A stretch of 64,000 nt of DNA from Bettongia penicillata ogilbyi (GCA_023548195.1 JAJHZJ010000009.1:1903501-1967500), one strand, 5' to 3'. Counted from the stretch's first letter, positions 1 through 11,185 are shown. Numbers and translations are program-made. The notes: generated from the sequence alone by a model not told the origin.

Positions 1-184
1 TCCTCAGCTCATCCCAATCTTTGTTAAGGAAATGAACTGTTGGAACCCAAGGTCTTTTCTATTCTGGAGCTGGAATGGGTGAGCTCAGCTGCTTGGACTT
101 TTGATAGCCTGGTTTCCAGATTCACTCAGTTACCCCTGAAATTAGATCCTATGATCTCATGACAAAAGGATTCTGAGCAAGAAG

Positions 185-335
185 AGGTCATCTCATCTGG
201 CCCCCTCATTTTTGATAGAAAGGACTTGAGGTTCAGAAGGGAGAAGGGGAAATGACCTTCTTAGGGTCATGAAGGTAACAAGCCACAAAAGTAGAACTCA
301 GATGAAGTGAACAAGGCTTTGCCCTAGGATGCTTT
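185..335 (-). repeat. degenerate MIR/CORE-SINE
   Basis: Reads like a decayed minus-strand MIR: a 'cccctcattttt' start, 'gaggttcagaaggga', then a remnant of the 'aaggtcac..agc' core. Too diverged for subfamily placement. Confidence 0.4.
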
Positions 336-654
336 CTTTCCTGGACTTCCAGCCTGTGTTCTGTAGCACAGTCATCCCCAGGTTATGTTGTAGCCCACCC
401 ATTCTTCCCCATTACCCATTGCTGTGGTACCCCTTTTCCAGCATCTGTCTTCCTTTCAACCCCCACAAAGATACAAGTCAGACTGTTTAGGGCACTAGCC
501 ACCCCCTGTCCTGGTGTGAGTGAATCATGATTGGACTAACTCTGCACAGCTATCCACCTGTGTGGCCACACCTAACAACTGAGTTTGTGTGAAGTACAAT
601 AATCTCTCCTCCTAGTTTGCTAGCCATAGTATCATGAAGGGAACTCAGAGGCTG
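336..654. other. no feature recognised
   Basis: Unique-looking AT-moderate sequence. I see no open frame of note, repeat signature or regulatory motif. Confidence 0.4.
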
Positions 655-765
655 TCTCGTTTAACCTTCCTATTTGCATGACTTTGAGCAAGCCACCTTC
701 CCTGGTAAAATGAGGGGATTGACCTAGGCTAGCACAAAGGTCCTTTCCAGGTCTAATATGTTTGT
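655..765 (+). repeat. MIR/CORE-SINE fragment
   Basis: Contains 'gactttgagcaagccacctt', 'ggtaaaatgaggggattgac' and 'aggtcctttccaggtct', the usual order of the CORE and 3' half of a plus-strand MIR-type SINE. The tRNA head is missing. Confidence 0.55.
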
Positions 766-929
766 AAAGTTGTGAGGGTGTGGTTGATAGCATAGATGAC
801 AAAATTATTCATTCAGTTATTCAAAATTGTTCAAGTCCAACCTAACAAAATGAAATGAAATAAGGACCAAGAGAAGGCCCTACATAGGGAACAAAAAGGA
901 ATGGATTGGACAAGTTTTTGTCCTTTATT

Positions 930-1400
930 TCTGGACGTGGGCCAGTGACATCGCATAGTGATGTCTTGACTTGCTCGTAAATTGGGTTTAAGTGAGATAG
1001 AGCTGTACAAACCATCAGCCTCACTCTCTCTTCCTGAGTCATTGACATCCAGTGGCCGGACCATAGTCAAGATGGCCCGGGGTGCCATGGATGACCTTGG
1101 AGTCTTCCTGCCTGACCAAGCTCTAACCTCTCCACACTTCCTGTTTCAGCTGCCTTCATGATCACTGAACAAATTTTTCTCCTCTATCCATTCTGCCAGG
1201 GTCCTCACATATTTAGAGAAAACATCCCCCTCACTCACTGTAGGTTTGAGATTTGTCTGTTTCCCTCAACCTAGTTTAGCCCATCTTCCCAGTTTATCAG
1301 GGTATGACCTCTGTACATGCTGCAGCTTCTTGGAGTCACAGGTAAGAGCTGGGTGAATCAAGTGGACACCAAAGGTGGATGAGCAGCCTTGAAAGGTGCT
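930..1400 (+). repeat. marsupial repeat family A, long copy
   Basis: About 470 bp that aligns by eye, in order, with 18113-18595: 'cttgacttg', 'ggtttaagtgag..agagctgt', 'atcagcctca', 'gagtcattga', 'cattctgccaggg', 'gtttagcccatct' and 'caccaaaggtgg.tgagcagcc'. The first ~170 bp are also shared with 62410-62595. I do not know the Repbase name. The open frames here are chance and lie on the minus strand. Confidence 0.6.
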
Positions 1401-1584
1401 AGTCCTTCTGAACACCCCATACAGCCCAGATTGGACAAGTGGAGCATGGGGGAAGGGAGATCTGGTACAGCAATAATTTACGTGGAGAAAAAATATAGGG
1501 GTTAATTTGGCGGCAAACCCATTATGAGTATGATGTGGCTGCTGGAGTAGTAATGTGATTTTAAGCTGTCTTAATAGGATCAGA

Positions 1585-1715
1585 GGATTAAAATTGAAAG
1601 GGACATTAGTATCTAATCCAACCCCTTCATTTTACAGATAGGCTAAAAGAAATTAAGCAACTTCCCTATGGTCACACAGATGGTTAGCAGTGGAGCCAGA
1701 ATTCAATCCCACTGT
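1585..1715 (-). repeat. MIR-type SINE
   Basis: 'atccaaccccttcattttac', 'agataggctaaaagaaatta', 'cctatggtcacacagatggt' and 'ggagccagaattcaa' follow the minus-strand MIR consensus in order. Confidence 0.7.
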
Positions 1716-1754
1716 CCCTGCACAATGTGGGCAATAGGTCCACCATTCTCTGAG

Positions 1755-2037
1755 CTGGAGGAGGCAGTGTTGGGAGCTAGAGCCTTGTTCTCAGGACAGA
1801 CTTGGGTTTGAATGCTGCCTGTATGACCATGGACCAAGTCATTTCACCCTTCTATGCTTCAGTTTTTTCACTTGTAAAAAGAAGATAATAACATCTGTCA
1901 TATTATAACCTCATGAAACAATTGTGTGGGACAAATCAGATAACCAATTAATAAGCATTTATAAAATGACTAAAATGGGCTAAATCTATAAAGCACTTTA
2001 TAGACTTAAAAATTCTATATAAATGTCAGCTAATATC
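1755..2037 (+). repeat. MIR-type CORE-SINE, near full length
   Basis: Head-to-tail order is kept: 'agacttgggtttgaatgctg', 'caagtcatttcacccttcta', 'agttttttcacttgtaaaaa', then the long 3' end 'aaagcactttatagac..atgtcagctaatatca'. Confidence 0.75.
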
Positions 2038-2049
2038 ATTTACAGTATT

Positions 2050-2275
2050 GTATTCAGTTTTGAGGGCCCTTTTTTAGAGACTCATTGACAAAGCAGAGTG
2101 GCTGAAGTAGGGTGACCCGGACAGCAGAATCTGGAAGCAATTTCATGAGAAGTAGTTGATGGAAATGGGGATATTTGGCCTGGAGAAATCAAGGTTAAGG
2201 GGACTCGTTAGTTTCCCTTGATCTATTGAGATCCTACTGAGAATAAGGAACTTTTGGGAACAGAAAATACATATA
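2050..2275 (+). repeat. CR1/L3 LINE 3' fragment
   Basis: 'gggatatttggcctggagaa' followed by 'tcaaggttaaggggactcgt' matches the well-known CR1/L3 3' section (GGGATGTTTAGCCTGGAGAA-like). It is cut off on its right by the SINE that starts near 2285. Confidence 0.5.
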
Positions 2276-2284
2276 GAATATGGT

Positions 2285-2495
2285 CAAAAGACCGCTTTTC
2301 TTGAGTTCAAAATCTGGTCTCAGACACTTACTAGCTGTGTGACCCTGGGAAAGTCACTTAACCCTATCTACCTCATTTTCCTCATCTATCAAATGAACTG
2401 GAGAAGGAAATGGCAAATCACTCTAGTATCCTTGCCAAGGAAACCCCAAATGGGGTCACAAAGAGTGAGATACAACTAAAAAGTGACAACAAAAA
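2285..2495 (+). repeat. MAR/WSINE-type CORE-SINE
   Basis: Shows the full marsupial signature: 'ctcagacacttactagctgt', 'ctgggaaagtcacttaaccc', 'aactggagaaggaaatggca', 'ccttgccaaggaaacc', 'ccaaatggggtcac' and an A-rich tail. The 5' head is truncated. Confidence 0.85.
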
Positions 2496-2839
2496 AAGCC
2501 CTTTGGGAACTTACTTTCTGGCTAAGGAGAGATGAAATACATAAGAGCAAGGTGGAGCAGTAATTGAGAATTTAGATAGCTGCATGAAATTGATGTTCCA
2601 AAATGGCATTCCAGAGTAAGGCATTGTGGGTTTCTCTATGAATGCTATAGATACAATGATTGCTGTGGAAAATTGAAAGAAGTCAATTTGGAGTGACTAG
2701 GAAATACTTTGTGGTATATGTGGGATTTGAGTGGCTGGCAGCTGGGCATTCTGTGTGGGTGAGATAGCAAAGATGGAAGAATGGGGGCAGGGAATTATAT
2801 TTGTTACTGGGGAAGGAAAAGGAATGGAGAGTGGAACAG

Positions 2840-3110
2840 TTTGATAGTGCATGTGTAGGTCATATGGGAAAGGAGGTATTGAGAGATGGTACTGGAAAGG
2901 AGGGTTGGAACTGGATTATGTAGAGGTCTCAAATGCCAGGTGGAGAAGTTTGGACTTAGTCTTGTAAACAATGGGGAGCCATGGAAGATTTCTGAGAAAA
3001 TAGATGCTGTGCTAAAAGCAGTATTCTAGACAGATTAATCTGGCAATATTGTGCAGGTAGGATTTGAGAAGGAGAGCTGGGAAGCAAAGAGACTAACTAG
3101 TAATGTGTCT
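2840..3110. repeat. ancient LINE-class repeat fragment
   Basis: 'gaggtctcaaatgccaggtg', 'gagaagtttggacttagtct', 'caatggggagccatggaaga' and 'tctagacagattaatctggc' resemble a widespread old mammalian LINE (L2/L3-type) segment. Family and orientation are uncertain. Confidence 0.45.
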
Positions 3111-3589
3111 GAAATTATCCACAGGTGAAGAAATATAAGTGTGAGCTAGGATGGTGCTGTCTAGCAAATCAACACATTTATTGATTATGTACTGTGTATA
3201 AGACTGAGTATAGATCTATAGGAAATGACAAAAATGTAAAATGTATCCCTGCCTTCTGGGGAAATGACATAAGAAAATGAAGAATTCTATAGTTTCTTTT
3301 AAGTTTGAACCTGAAATTTTAGTTTGGGGAACCCTGGTAAGGAAATTCCCTCTACTGGTGGTGATTTACAATTTGTCATCTGAGAGTGCTACTTCGGGGC
3401 ACTGAGAGTTTAACTGATTTGCCCAGGGTTACATCATCAGTGTCTACATCACCGGACGCAGGACATGAAGCAGTTCTTTCTGACTCCAGGGAGGTTCCCT
3501 AACCACTATATTACATTCTATCTATAAAAATATTATCTGCAAGTAACATCCAAGACAAAATGATGAGAGAGATATCAAATTTTCAAAAT

Positions 3590-3770
3590 GCTAAGTACTA
3601 TAGGATAGAAGGAGAGAGATCATATCAGGCTAGAATGGTCAGGAAAGGTTTTTTGGAAGACATTGGCCTTGAAGAATGATAGAATTTAATAGGATGGGAG
3701 GAGGAGAAGGACATTCCAGGTGCATGGAAAGACTAGTGCTGTTAACATGGAGCAAATCCCAGTATGTTGG
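3590..3770. repeat. ancient LINE-class repeat fragment
   Basis: 'aggaaaggttttttggaaga', 'cattggccttgaagaatgat' and 'aggacattccaggtgcatgg' follow the same old repeat type as 7245-7345 and the segment at 2840-3110. Confidence 0.4.
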
Positions 3771-3954
3771 GCTGGGAGATATGGGGGGTCGGGGTACATG
3801 TAGTCATTTGACTGGTGGAGGTTTGGGGAAATAAGTCGGATGATAAAGTTAGGTGGATATCAGATTGTACAAGGACTCGAATTGGACATTTAGGAAATTT
3901 GGTGGCAGGAATCGAAATGAAGGTCAGTATGTGAGAGGTATTGATAAACAGCCC

Positions 3955-4090
3955 TGGAGAGGCAACTTAGAACTCTGGATCTGGAGACAGAGGACCTGGG
4001 TTTAGATACAGACTGCCACTTATTACCTGTGTGACCTGGGCCTGGATGACCTATGAGGTCCCTTCTAGCCTTGCATCTGTGATCTTGTGA
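3955..4090 (+). repeat. MIR-type SINE
   Basis: 'ggagacagaggacctgggtt', 'ccacttattacctgtgtgac' and 'gaggtcccttctagccttgc'. The middle of the core is deleted, so the copy is short. Confidence 0.65.
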
Positions 4091-4384
4091 GCTATGATTG
4101 TATAGGATTATAGATTATGGGAGAAGGTGGAATCAAAGATCATTTAAAGTTTTGAGCCCAGATGACTTGAAAGATAGCAACATTAATAGAAATGGGAAAG
4201 ACAGAGTAGATATTGAAAGCAGAAAATGAATTGTCACATATAGAAAGAATAGACTTGTGAGATGCTGTAGAGAGGAGAATTAGTGAAATTAGTGAAAGTC
4301 ACAGGGAGGTAATTCTAGGCTCACTGGAAGGAAGAACACTTGCCTTTTGGTCAATTCTAGTTAGTATAGGTTAGTATAGGGAAG

Positions 4385-4535
4385 AGAGGCGGCAGCTCTT
4401 TGCTTGAAGTATTCAAGCAAAGATTGGATGACCATCTATCAACGCTTCTATAGATGGGATTACTGTATTGGGAAGGTAGGTATGATTAAGTGACCTCAAA
4501 GACCCTTCCAACTCTAAAATTCTATGACTTTGGAA
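4385..4535 (+). repeat. CR1/L3 LINE 3' end
   Basis: 'gaagtattcaagcaaagatt', 'ggatgaccatctatcaacg', 'gggattactgtattg' and 'cccttccaactctaaaattc' correspond in order to the last ~140 bp of CR1/L3. Confidence 0.65.
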
Positions 4536-4893
4536 ACCCTAAGATCTCGTTATATTGTCTCTTCTCATTCAGAAAGAGCCAGTCTGACTTAAAAAGGAAA
4601 GCCAAGTGTGTGGGTGGGTTGTTCCTTTTCTTTTGGATATCTTTAAATGTCAAATTGCAGACCACAGCTCTTCTTGCTTGGTGGTTAGCAAGCAAACCCA
4701 TGAGAACTGGGTTTTGAATAGCAATCTTGGCTAGGTCCTGACTACAGCAGGGCCAGCGGATCCTTCCATAATGCATTTCTAATGCACATGTATTTTTATA
4801 GAAATGAGATACTTTCCCTTTCCTCATTATTCCCAACAATATGATATGCTAACGCCAACACATGGTAATCTGTCATGATAGAATTATTTTGAT

Positions 4894-4904
4894 GGGGGGG
4901 GGGG
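4894..4904. repeat. G homopolymer (11 nt)
   Basis: Uninterrupted run of eleven G. Probably length-variable and error-prone in sequencing. Confidence 0.9.
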
Positions 4905-5074
4905 AGTGAAAGTGGGTGGGGAGAAGAGAGAAGTAGGAGTGTTATGTATTTTGTTATAAAAACCAAAATAGTCTTAGGAAAAACACCTCCAGACTAGAAT
5001 TCACCAGAAATGCATTTATTCTGGATCGTATTAGGCAGATTGATTATCTTAGCTTTTTCCCTTACCAGAGTGGC

Positions 5075-5345
5075 CCTAGAGGCAATTAGGTAACACTGAA
5101 TGGAACACTAGGTCTGGAGTCAGGAAGATCTGAATTCAAATTTGGCTTCAGATAACTGAAACAACTGAACAACAACACTTACTGGGCAAATCACTTAAGC
5201 TCTGTCTGCCTCAGTTTCCTCAATTGTAAAATGGGGATAATAACAGCACTTACCTCTTATGGTGGTCGTAAGACTCATATGAGTTAAGCACAGTGCCTGG
5301 CATGCAGGAGATGCTTATTAAATGCTGGTTTCTTTCCCATTCCCT
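5075..5345 (+). repeat. CORE-SINE with displaced tail piece
   Basis: Head 'ggtctggagtcaggaagatc', core 'gggcaaatcacttaag', 'tgcctcagtttcctcaattg' and MIR-like 3' end 'gcacagtgcctggcatg'. Between head and core, at about 5152-5177, sits a ~25-nt piece (ACTGAAACAACTGAACAACA) that normally belongs to the far 3' tail of MAR-type SINEs. Confidence 0.75.
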
Positions 5346-5469
5346 TTCCCCTCCTTCTCCTATAGCATCCTTCCATCATGCTTGTCACTGGGTTAGGTTT
5401 TTACTGTAGTCTTGCACCCACAATTTGGGAAAGACTTTTTAGGGGATCCACAGGCCAGAAAAGGAATCT

Positions 5470-5610
5470 CCAACAGTTTTTGAGCATCTGCTCTGTGCTC
5501 AGCCCTGGGTTACACTTTATGAAGGAGACAGAGGAAGAAAACACAGTCCCTGACCTAGAGGAGTCTGCAGTCTTGTTGGGGAGACAAGATAACACAAATC
5601 CACAAACCAC
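5470..5610 (-). repeat. ancient L2/MIR-class fragment
   Basis: 'tgagcatctgctctgtgctc', 'agccctgggttacac' and 'acacagtccctgacctagag' follow the old 'tactatgtgccaggcactg..ctgccctcaaggagctt' repeat. Confidence 0.5.
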
Positions 5611-5939
5611 ATAGGATGTTACACAACTAAGTGAAATAATGTGCAAGACACACTGCAAATCTGGTCACCTTATTTTCTGAAGCAAGATTAGGATGAATGA
5701 CTTGATAAAGGATGTATTTTTTGTAAGGCTTTTTCATAAACCTCAGTTTGCTCATATAAAGATCGACGTTTCTGAGGTACCTTCCTCTCAGAGCAGCGGG
5801 AGGAAACGTGTCTTAGACTCCTCAAAGTCGTATATAAATGAATTGCTGTAATGATTCTGGCTGCCCCCAAATGGCAGGCCTGACACTTGTGCCTCACAGC
5901 TTCCAGCTGTTCGGTTATTCTCATATGATCCAAGGCTGG

Positions 5940-6012
5940 GGGATCCCTTCCCTTTCCCCTCCCCTTTCCTTTCCCCTTCCATTCCCCTTCCCTGCCCTTC
6001 CCTTCCCTACAA
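5940..6012. repeat. C/T-rich simple repeat
   Basis: Irregular CCCTTT/CCCCTTT units, almost pure pyrimidine for ~70 bp. Confidence 0.85.
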
Positions 6013-6029
6013 TCATATATATAACCAAT

Positions 6030-6155
6030 ATTTGCTCTGACTCACTCTCCTTGTCTATAAAATGGAGATAATAAAACTTGCATGATTTACTTCATAAAGC
6101 TTTGACTGGAAACTGCTTTGCAAACTTTAAAATAAATGCATGTAATTGCTGTGGT
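6030..6155 (+). repeat. MIR-type SINE 3' half
   Basis: 'ctccttgtctataaaatgga', 'gataataaaacttgcatg' and 'gaaactgctttgcaaacttt' are the 3' part of a plus-strand MIR. Confidence 0.6.
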
Positions 6156-6879
6156 CACAAACTGGTGGCAGGTAGACTAAGAAAGTATGTTGAGGTATAT
6201 GAGGACACTGGTCAATGTGATCCTATTCCCAGTGCTTAGAGCACATACATTATTTCCTGACTAGTGGAATCCAAGTAGAAGTTTAGTGAATTGCTTATGG
6301 GTGTGAGTAATGAAGGGACCCTTTCCCTTCTTCAGTGGAAGAATAGGTATCATCTACTTCCAGTAGCTTAATGCATGGTGACGAAAAATCTTTTAATTGA
6401 CTGCTGAGTCAGAACTGATGTGTGTACACAAGACCTGAATAGTTTAAATCTCAGTCTTTTCCCTGGCAGTTTATGAGTGAGGAGGAAGAAGAAATATTGT
6501 TAAGCTTTCAGATATAGTAAGGAGTGGTTGTTGTGGTAGAAGTGGACTGCTGCCTCCAGCTACCTTTTCTCCCTACCTGGTCACCATGTGGTCATGAATG
6601 CTTAGTGCTGCTTTTATCTCTTTTTTTTTGTTTGCAGTTATTCTTTCTTGGTCTTAGGAAAATGGATACCAGAGACAATTAGACCAGGGTATGGCCTTGG
6701 GGAGCTTTGAAAGGTTGGAAGAGGCATCAAAGATCCAGCAACTGGAATCCATGGAAGTTTGCTGGTAGCCACAGCAGCTGATCCTAGCAAGAAGCCAAGC
6801 CTGAGGAGTGACCTACCTGACCTAGTCCAAGAACAACAGTATTAGAAAGAAAAGCCCTCATCCCCTGAGGGCTACCTCT
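6156..6879. other. no feature recognised
   Basis: Unique-looking sequence of ordinary composition. No repeat or coding signal that I can support. Confidence 0.4.
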
Positions 6880-6950
6880 GGAGGAGGAAGAGGAGAAGGA
6901 GGAGGAAGGGGGGGAGAAGGAAAAAGAAGAGAGGAGGAACAGCAGTGCTG
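6880..6950. repeat. G/A-rich purine tract
   Basis: About 70 bp of nearly pure purine (GGAGGA, AAGGAGG). It produces a spurious Ser-rich frame on the minus strand. Confidence 0.85.
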
Positions 6951-7244
6951 AGTTCTGGAGATCCAACTTGCTAGTTTGAGCATGGGTTGAGATAGGGAAC
7001 CTCAGAGTCATGTAATACATGAATATCATGTGCATAACTTCCTTGTTACATCTGAATATGTATTACATATGGTTTCAAGAGTGTTGGGTGCATTTTGTTC
7101 ATGTTTTTGAAATAAAATACCTTGAAAATCAATTTAAATTCATCTTAGTTATGGATAACCCTTGTAATTCAGTGCTAAATAAATGCTATGGATAGCACAA
7201 TAAGAGCTGTGTGAATTTATCAAAGAAGAAACATTCCTGAAGGT

Positions 7245-7345
7245 TGAGGGGAGGCTTTATGGAGAAGGTAGCCTTTGGGCTAGGCCTTGAAGGATGAGCG
7301 GAATATGAAAAAAATTGAGAGAACATTTCATGAATGGGGAGCAAT
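7245..7345. repeat. ancient LINE-class repeat fragment
   Basis: 'gaggctttatggagaaggta' and 'gcctttgggctaggccttga' followed by 'aggatgagcgga' match an old mammalian repeat of the same kind as 3590-3770. Confidence 0.45.
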
Positions 7346-7479
7346 ATGAGTAGGAAAGGAAGGTGATTATAAGAACAGTGTTCAGAGGATAGTAAGGAGC
7401 TTGAGTGGGGTGGGGGGTGGGGCGTACAACAGAGGGTTCATGTTGAGGAACAGTAAGAAATTGGGAGGGAATGTGGTTA

Positions 7480-7590
7480 GATGGAAAGATCATTTGAACT
7501 GGTGAGGAGGTCTGAATTCAAATCCTGACTCTCTTCTGTGACTTTGCTAAAATATTTTTCTCTCTCTGGTCCTCACTTTCCCTCTCAACT
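7480..7590 (+). repeat. CORE-SINE fragment
   Basis: 'gaggtctgaattcaaatcct', 'gactctcttctgtgactttg' and 'ctctggtcctcactttcc' are a decayed head and core. Confidence 0.5.
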
Positions 7591-7819
7591 CTTTCAGGTT
7601 GGGCTTAATGCTCTGGAAAGTATCTTTAGTTCTTGGAGAAAAGAAAAGGAACTAAGGAAGGAAGAAACCCCAGGTGGAATGACTGAGCTGGGTTGGGTTT
7701 TTTGTGTATTTTTGCTTCCATTTTTTCAACAAGGAGAATGATCTTTGGACTGGAAAGGAGTGAGCAAAAGTAACTAATAAAGTGTTAGTACTCAGGATAG
7801 TAAAAGAGATTTGAAATCC

Positions 7820-8835
7820 TGGGTTCAAGTCACTTGAACTAGATGAAGTAAACCTTAAGTTACTCAAAGAAGTAGATGTTCTTTGAAAGTTACTCAACAA
7901 ACTAGAAGTCTTTGAAAGATCACAAGATGAAGAACAAGAGAGGTGCCACGGTTGTGGAGAAAGGCACTATTGTCCCATCTTTCAAAAAAGGGAAGTGTGT
8001 AGTCTACTGACTATAAACCAGTGAGCTTTTCTTTAATTACTGGCAAAAGTCTAGATGTGTTGTTAAAGGACTGGTTAGTGAATACCTAGAAAAGGAAACC
8101 CTGCTTTTTAACAAAGAATCAATATAGCTTCACTGAGAACAGATCCTGCTAGACTAACCTGATTTCTTTCTTTTATTATATTGGTAGATTAGAGAAATGT
8201 TATTCTTTACATGGATTTTTAGCAAACCATTTGATAAAATCTCCCATATTATTTTTATGAGAAAAAAAATGAAGAGATGAAGACTAGATGATGGTACAGT
8301 TGAGAGTTGGATGACCAGACTCAAAGAACAATCAATAATTATAAGAATCATTGGCCCAAGGCCAACATGAAAAATGGTCTCTAGTGGAGTGCCCCTAAGG
8401 ATCTGTCCTTGGTCCTGTGCTGTTTGACATTTCATAAATGACTTGGATAGTGGCAGAGAAAGCAGCTCTGTCAAATTTGCAAGTGACAAAAACTGGGAGG
8501 GATAGCAGGTAAGCAAGATGTCAGGATGTAAAAAGACCACAGCAGATTATAGCATTGGGTCAAGTTCAGTAAGATAATATTCATTAGAAATAAATGAAGA
8601 TTTCTACTTGCCTTTAAAACAAACAAACAAAAAAGCTGCCCCACAAGTATAGAACTAGGGAGACATGACTAGATGGATATTCACCTTAAAAAAAAACCCG
8701 ATGTTCTTAGTGAATGACCAGCTCAATATGAGACAACAGAGTGATATGGCAGCCAAAGTTGCTATCCTAGACCAGTGCTATAGTATCATGCTGGATTCTG
8801 GGGTGCCATATTTTAGGAAGAACCCTAATAAGCCA
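7820..8835 (+). repeat. CR1/L3 LINE, ~1 kb with RT remnants
   Basis: A long collinear CR1/L3 copy. Recognisable DNA stations are 'tgctagactaacctgatttc', 'ctagtggagtgcccctaagg', 'atctgtccttggtcctgtgc', 'aaaactgggagggatagc', 'atgagacaacagagtgatat' and 'ggcagccaaa'. Near 8210-8245 the frame reads FSKPFDKISH, the decayed reverse-transcriptase motif (FSKAFDKVSH-type). Stops and frameshifts are throughout, so the copy is dead. The 3' end of the family is not reached; a minus-strand L1 fragment follows. Confidence 0.8.
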
Positions 8836-8924
8836 GAAAGTACCCAAGGAAAGAGATCAAGATGGTCAAGTGCCTCAAGGTGGTCAAGTGCATGTCATTC
8901 TTGAATCAGTTGAGTACCTAACCT

Positions 8925-9335
8925 ATTCCACTTATCCCCCACTCCGTTTTTTAGCCAGTACCAGATAGTTTTGAAGATTACTGCTTTATAATACAGTTTG
9001 AGATATACCAGGGCACATCTGGGTCACCTTTCTTCCCATTTTTAAATTAAATCCTTTGATATTCTTGACTTTTTCTTCTTCCAGATGAATTTTGTTCTTA
9101 TTTTTTCTAGTTCTATAAAACAAATTTTTTGTATTTTGATTGGCATGGCACTGAATAAGCAAATTAATTTAGGCAGAATTGTCATTTTTATTATATTGGC
9201 TCAGCCCACCCATGAGCAAGTGATATTTTTCCAATTGTTTAGATATGACTTTATTTGTGTGAAAAGTGTTTTGTAATTGTGTTCATCTAGTTCCTGGGTT
9301 TGCAGGAATTCTCTCAATTACTCTGTATTGTCTAC
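8925..9335 (-). repeat. L1 ORF2 C-terminal fragment
   Basis: Read on the plus strand, 'agccagtaccagatagtttt', 'actgctttataatacagttt', 'gattggcatggcactgaata', 'ggcagaattgtcatttttat' and 'cccacccatgagcaagtgat' are the reverse complement of the 3' part of mammalian L1 ORF2. It is a 5'- and 3'-truncated, non-coding relic. Confidence 0.8.
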
Positions 9336-9529
9336 AGTTATTTTAAATGGATTTTTTTCTTTCTCTCTCTTGCTACTGGAAGATCAGTTGAATATGCCAA
9401 TGAAATGGAAATTGTGGCTTGGAGAAAACTGGTGCTGGTGTGTATGTGAAGGAAGTGGTGGAAGGGAGAAGACACAAAGGATAATTGTTTTCAAATGTTT
9501 GATGAACGGACATGCAGAACAGGGAGGGA

Positions 9530-9790
9530 ACAAGCATGTCTATAGTACCTACTATGTGGCAGGCACTGTGCTAAGCACTTTACACATATTACCTCATTTG
9601 ATTCTCACAATAGCCCTGGGAGATGGGTGCTGTTATTATCCCCATTTTAGAGTTGAGTAAACTGAGGAAAACAAAGATTAAGTGATTTGCCCAAGGTCAC
9701 ACAGCTGGTGAGGGTTTAAGGATGGATTTGAATTCAGGTCTCCCTGAATTCAGGCCCAGGATTCCATCCACTATGCTACATAGATGCCCA
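9530..9790 (-). repeat. MIR/THER-type SINE, near full length
   Basis: 'ctactatgtggcaggcactg', 'ctattatcccc' region at 9634-9644, 'gagtaaactgaggaaaacaa', 'gcccaaggtcacacagctgg' and 'gaattcaggtctccctgaat' give the complete reverse-strand order. Confidence 0.85.
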
Positions 9791-9879
9791 AGGAGTAGCT
9801 AGCAGCTGGAAGAATGATATAAATTTTTTCTGTTTGATCTCAGCTGGACAATCCTAGGAGAGAAGGAAAACAAAGAGAA

Positions 9880-10100
9880 GCAGGTTTAGGATTGATGTAA
9901 AGAAAACTCTAGAATTGTGTCTAAAGAAATGGAATAGGTTGCCTCAGTAGGTTGTGAGCTCCCTGTCACTAAAGGTCTTCAAGTAAATATTAGATTTCTA
10001 CTTTTCCAGTGATTCTGCAGAGTGAATTTTTATTGAGGTTTGAGTTGAACTAGATGAACTTTGAGACTCTTTCCCATTCCCATGATGCTGTGTTGCTATC
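9880..10100 (+). repeat. CR1/L3 LINE 3' end
   Basis: 'aggattgatgtaaagaaaac', 'aaatggaataggttgcctca', 'ctaaaggtcttcaagtaaat' and 'gttgaactagatgaactttg' are the terminal ~200 bp of CR1/L3. Confidence 0.7.
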
Positions 10101-10154
10101 TCCTATGAGAGATTGGGTAAGATCCACTTATGGAGGGCTTTGGTGACAAGCAAT

Positions 10155-10385
10155 GAAAATAATTTCTTTTTATTGACATTTTAATTTTATATTATTTTAT
10201 ATAGTTTTTAAATACCATCTCTCCCTCTTCCCCTCCCCAGAGAGCAGTCCTTTGCAAAGAAAAAAAACTGAGAAAAAAATACAATTCAGCAAACTAGGCA
10301 TCATATCAACTGAGTGGGACAGTATGTACAATGTTTTGTACCCATATTTCCTTATCTCTGTAAAGAAGTAAATCCGTTAATAGGC
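10155..10385 (-). repeat. marsupial L1 3'-UTR fragment
   Basis: T-rich start, then 'ctccccagagagcagtcctt', 'aattcagcaaactaggcatc' and 'cagtatgtacaatgttttgt' match the reverse complement of a marsupial L1 3' UTR subfamily also seen at 12155-12305 and 60720-60990. Confidence 0.55.
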
Positions 10386-10755
10386 TTGCCAAAATTTGAT
10401 TTTGAGTGCTAATGTGCTTCAGTGGCTGGAGTCACTCTTCATGCATAATAATGCCAGACCTGTCATGGACATGCTTGGACCAGAATGAATACAGTTCTCT
10501 GGCTCAAACTGGAAATCTTCTCTTGCTTAGAATCATGGCTTGCTCATCTTTTCTCAGTAGCATGCTCAGTTGGAGGGAGCTATTTGTCAAACAGAAACCA
10601 GTGTAAATGCTTGTAACCCAGGGATGACAATACAGGGGAGTGTGGGTCATGTTGAGCAAGCATTTGACTTCATTTTCTAGCCTCTGGGAAGAGGGGAATT
10701 GGTATCTTGCTCTTACAATACTAGAGGTTTTGTTTGGCAACCTTCTTCTTTCTTT
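10386..10755. other. no feature recognised
   Basis: Unique-looking sequence between an L1 fragment and the microsatellite. No supported feature. Confidence 0.4.
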
Positions 10756-10758
10756 CTA

Positions 10759-10866
<108 letters not shown>

Positions 10867-10984
10867 TTCCCTTTCAGTCCTGGTAAATTGTTGCTCCAAT
10901 GTTGGCTTTCCAGGAGAGACACTGCATCACTAATGAAGAAGACAGACAAAGAAGTAAGTGATGTTCAACATGGGTTGGGGACAA

Positions 10985-11185
10985 TTGAGTTCAACAAGCA
11001 TTTTTAAGGCACCTATTGTGTGTAGAATCCTTTGCAACTAATAGAAATAGTAGTTGGGGAAGTAATAGATTTAGGGAGAATTATTGATATTGGTTTTAGA
11101 AAGATGAGGAAACTGAGGCCCAGATGGTTTCAGTGACTTGTTCAAGGTTACAGAGGCAGGAAATAACTGAGCTGTGAAGGTACTG
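10985..11185 (-). repeat. MIR-type SINE
   Basis: 'caacaagcatttttaaggca', 'cctattgtgtgtagaatcc', 'gatgaggaaactgaggccca' and 'ttcaaggttacagaggcagg' give the reverse-strand order. Confidence 0.7.

Noticed and set aside
3345..3370. CTCF-like site ('ccctctactggtggtg')
   Set aside because: Core nearly fits but the flanks do not.
5855..5890. CTCF-like site ('ctgcccccaaatggcagg')
   Set aside because: Two core mismatches, including the invariant AG of the middle.
7405..7424. G-quadruplex
   Set aside because: Only three separate G-runs unless the six-G run is split; weaker than the motif at 13623.
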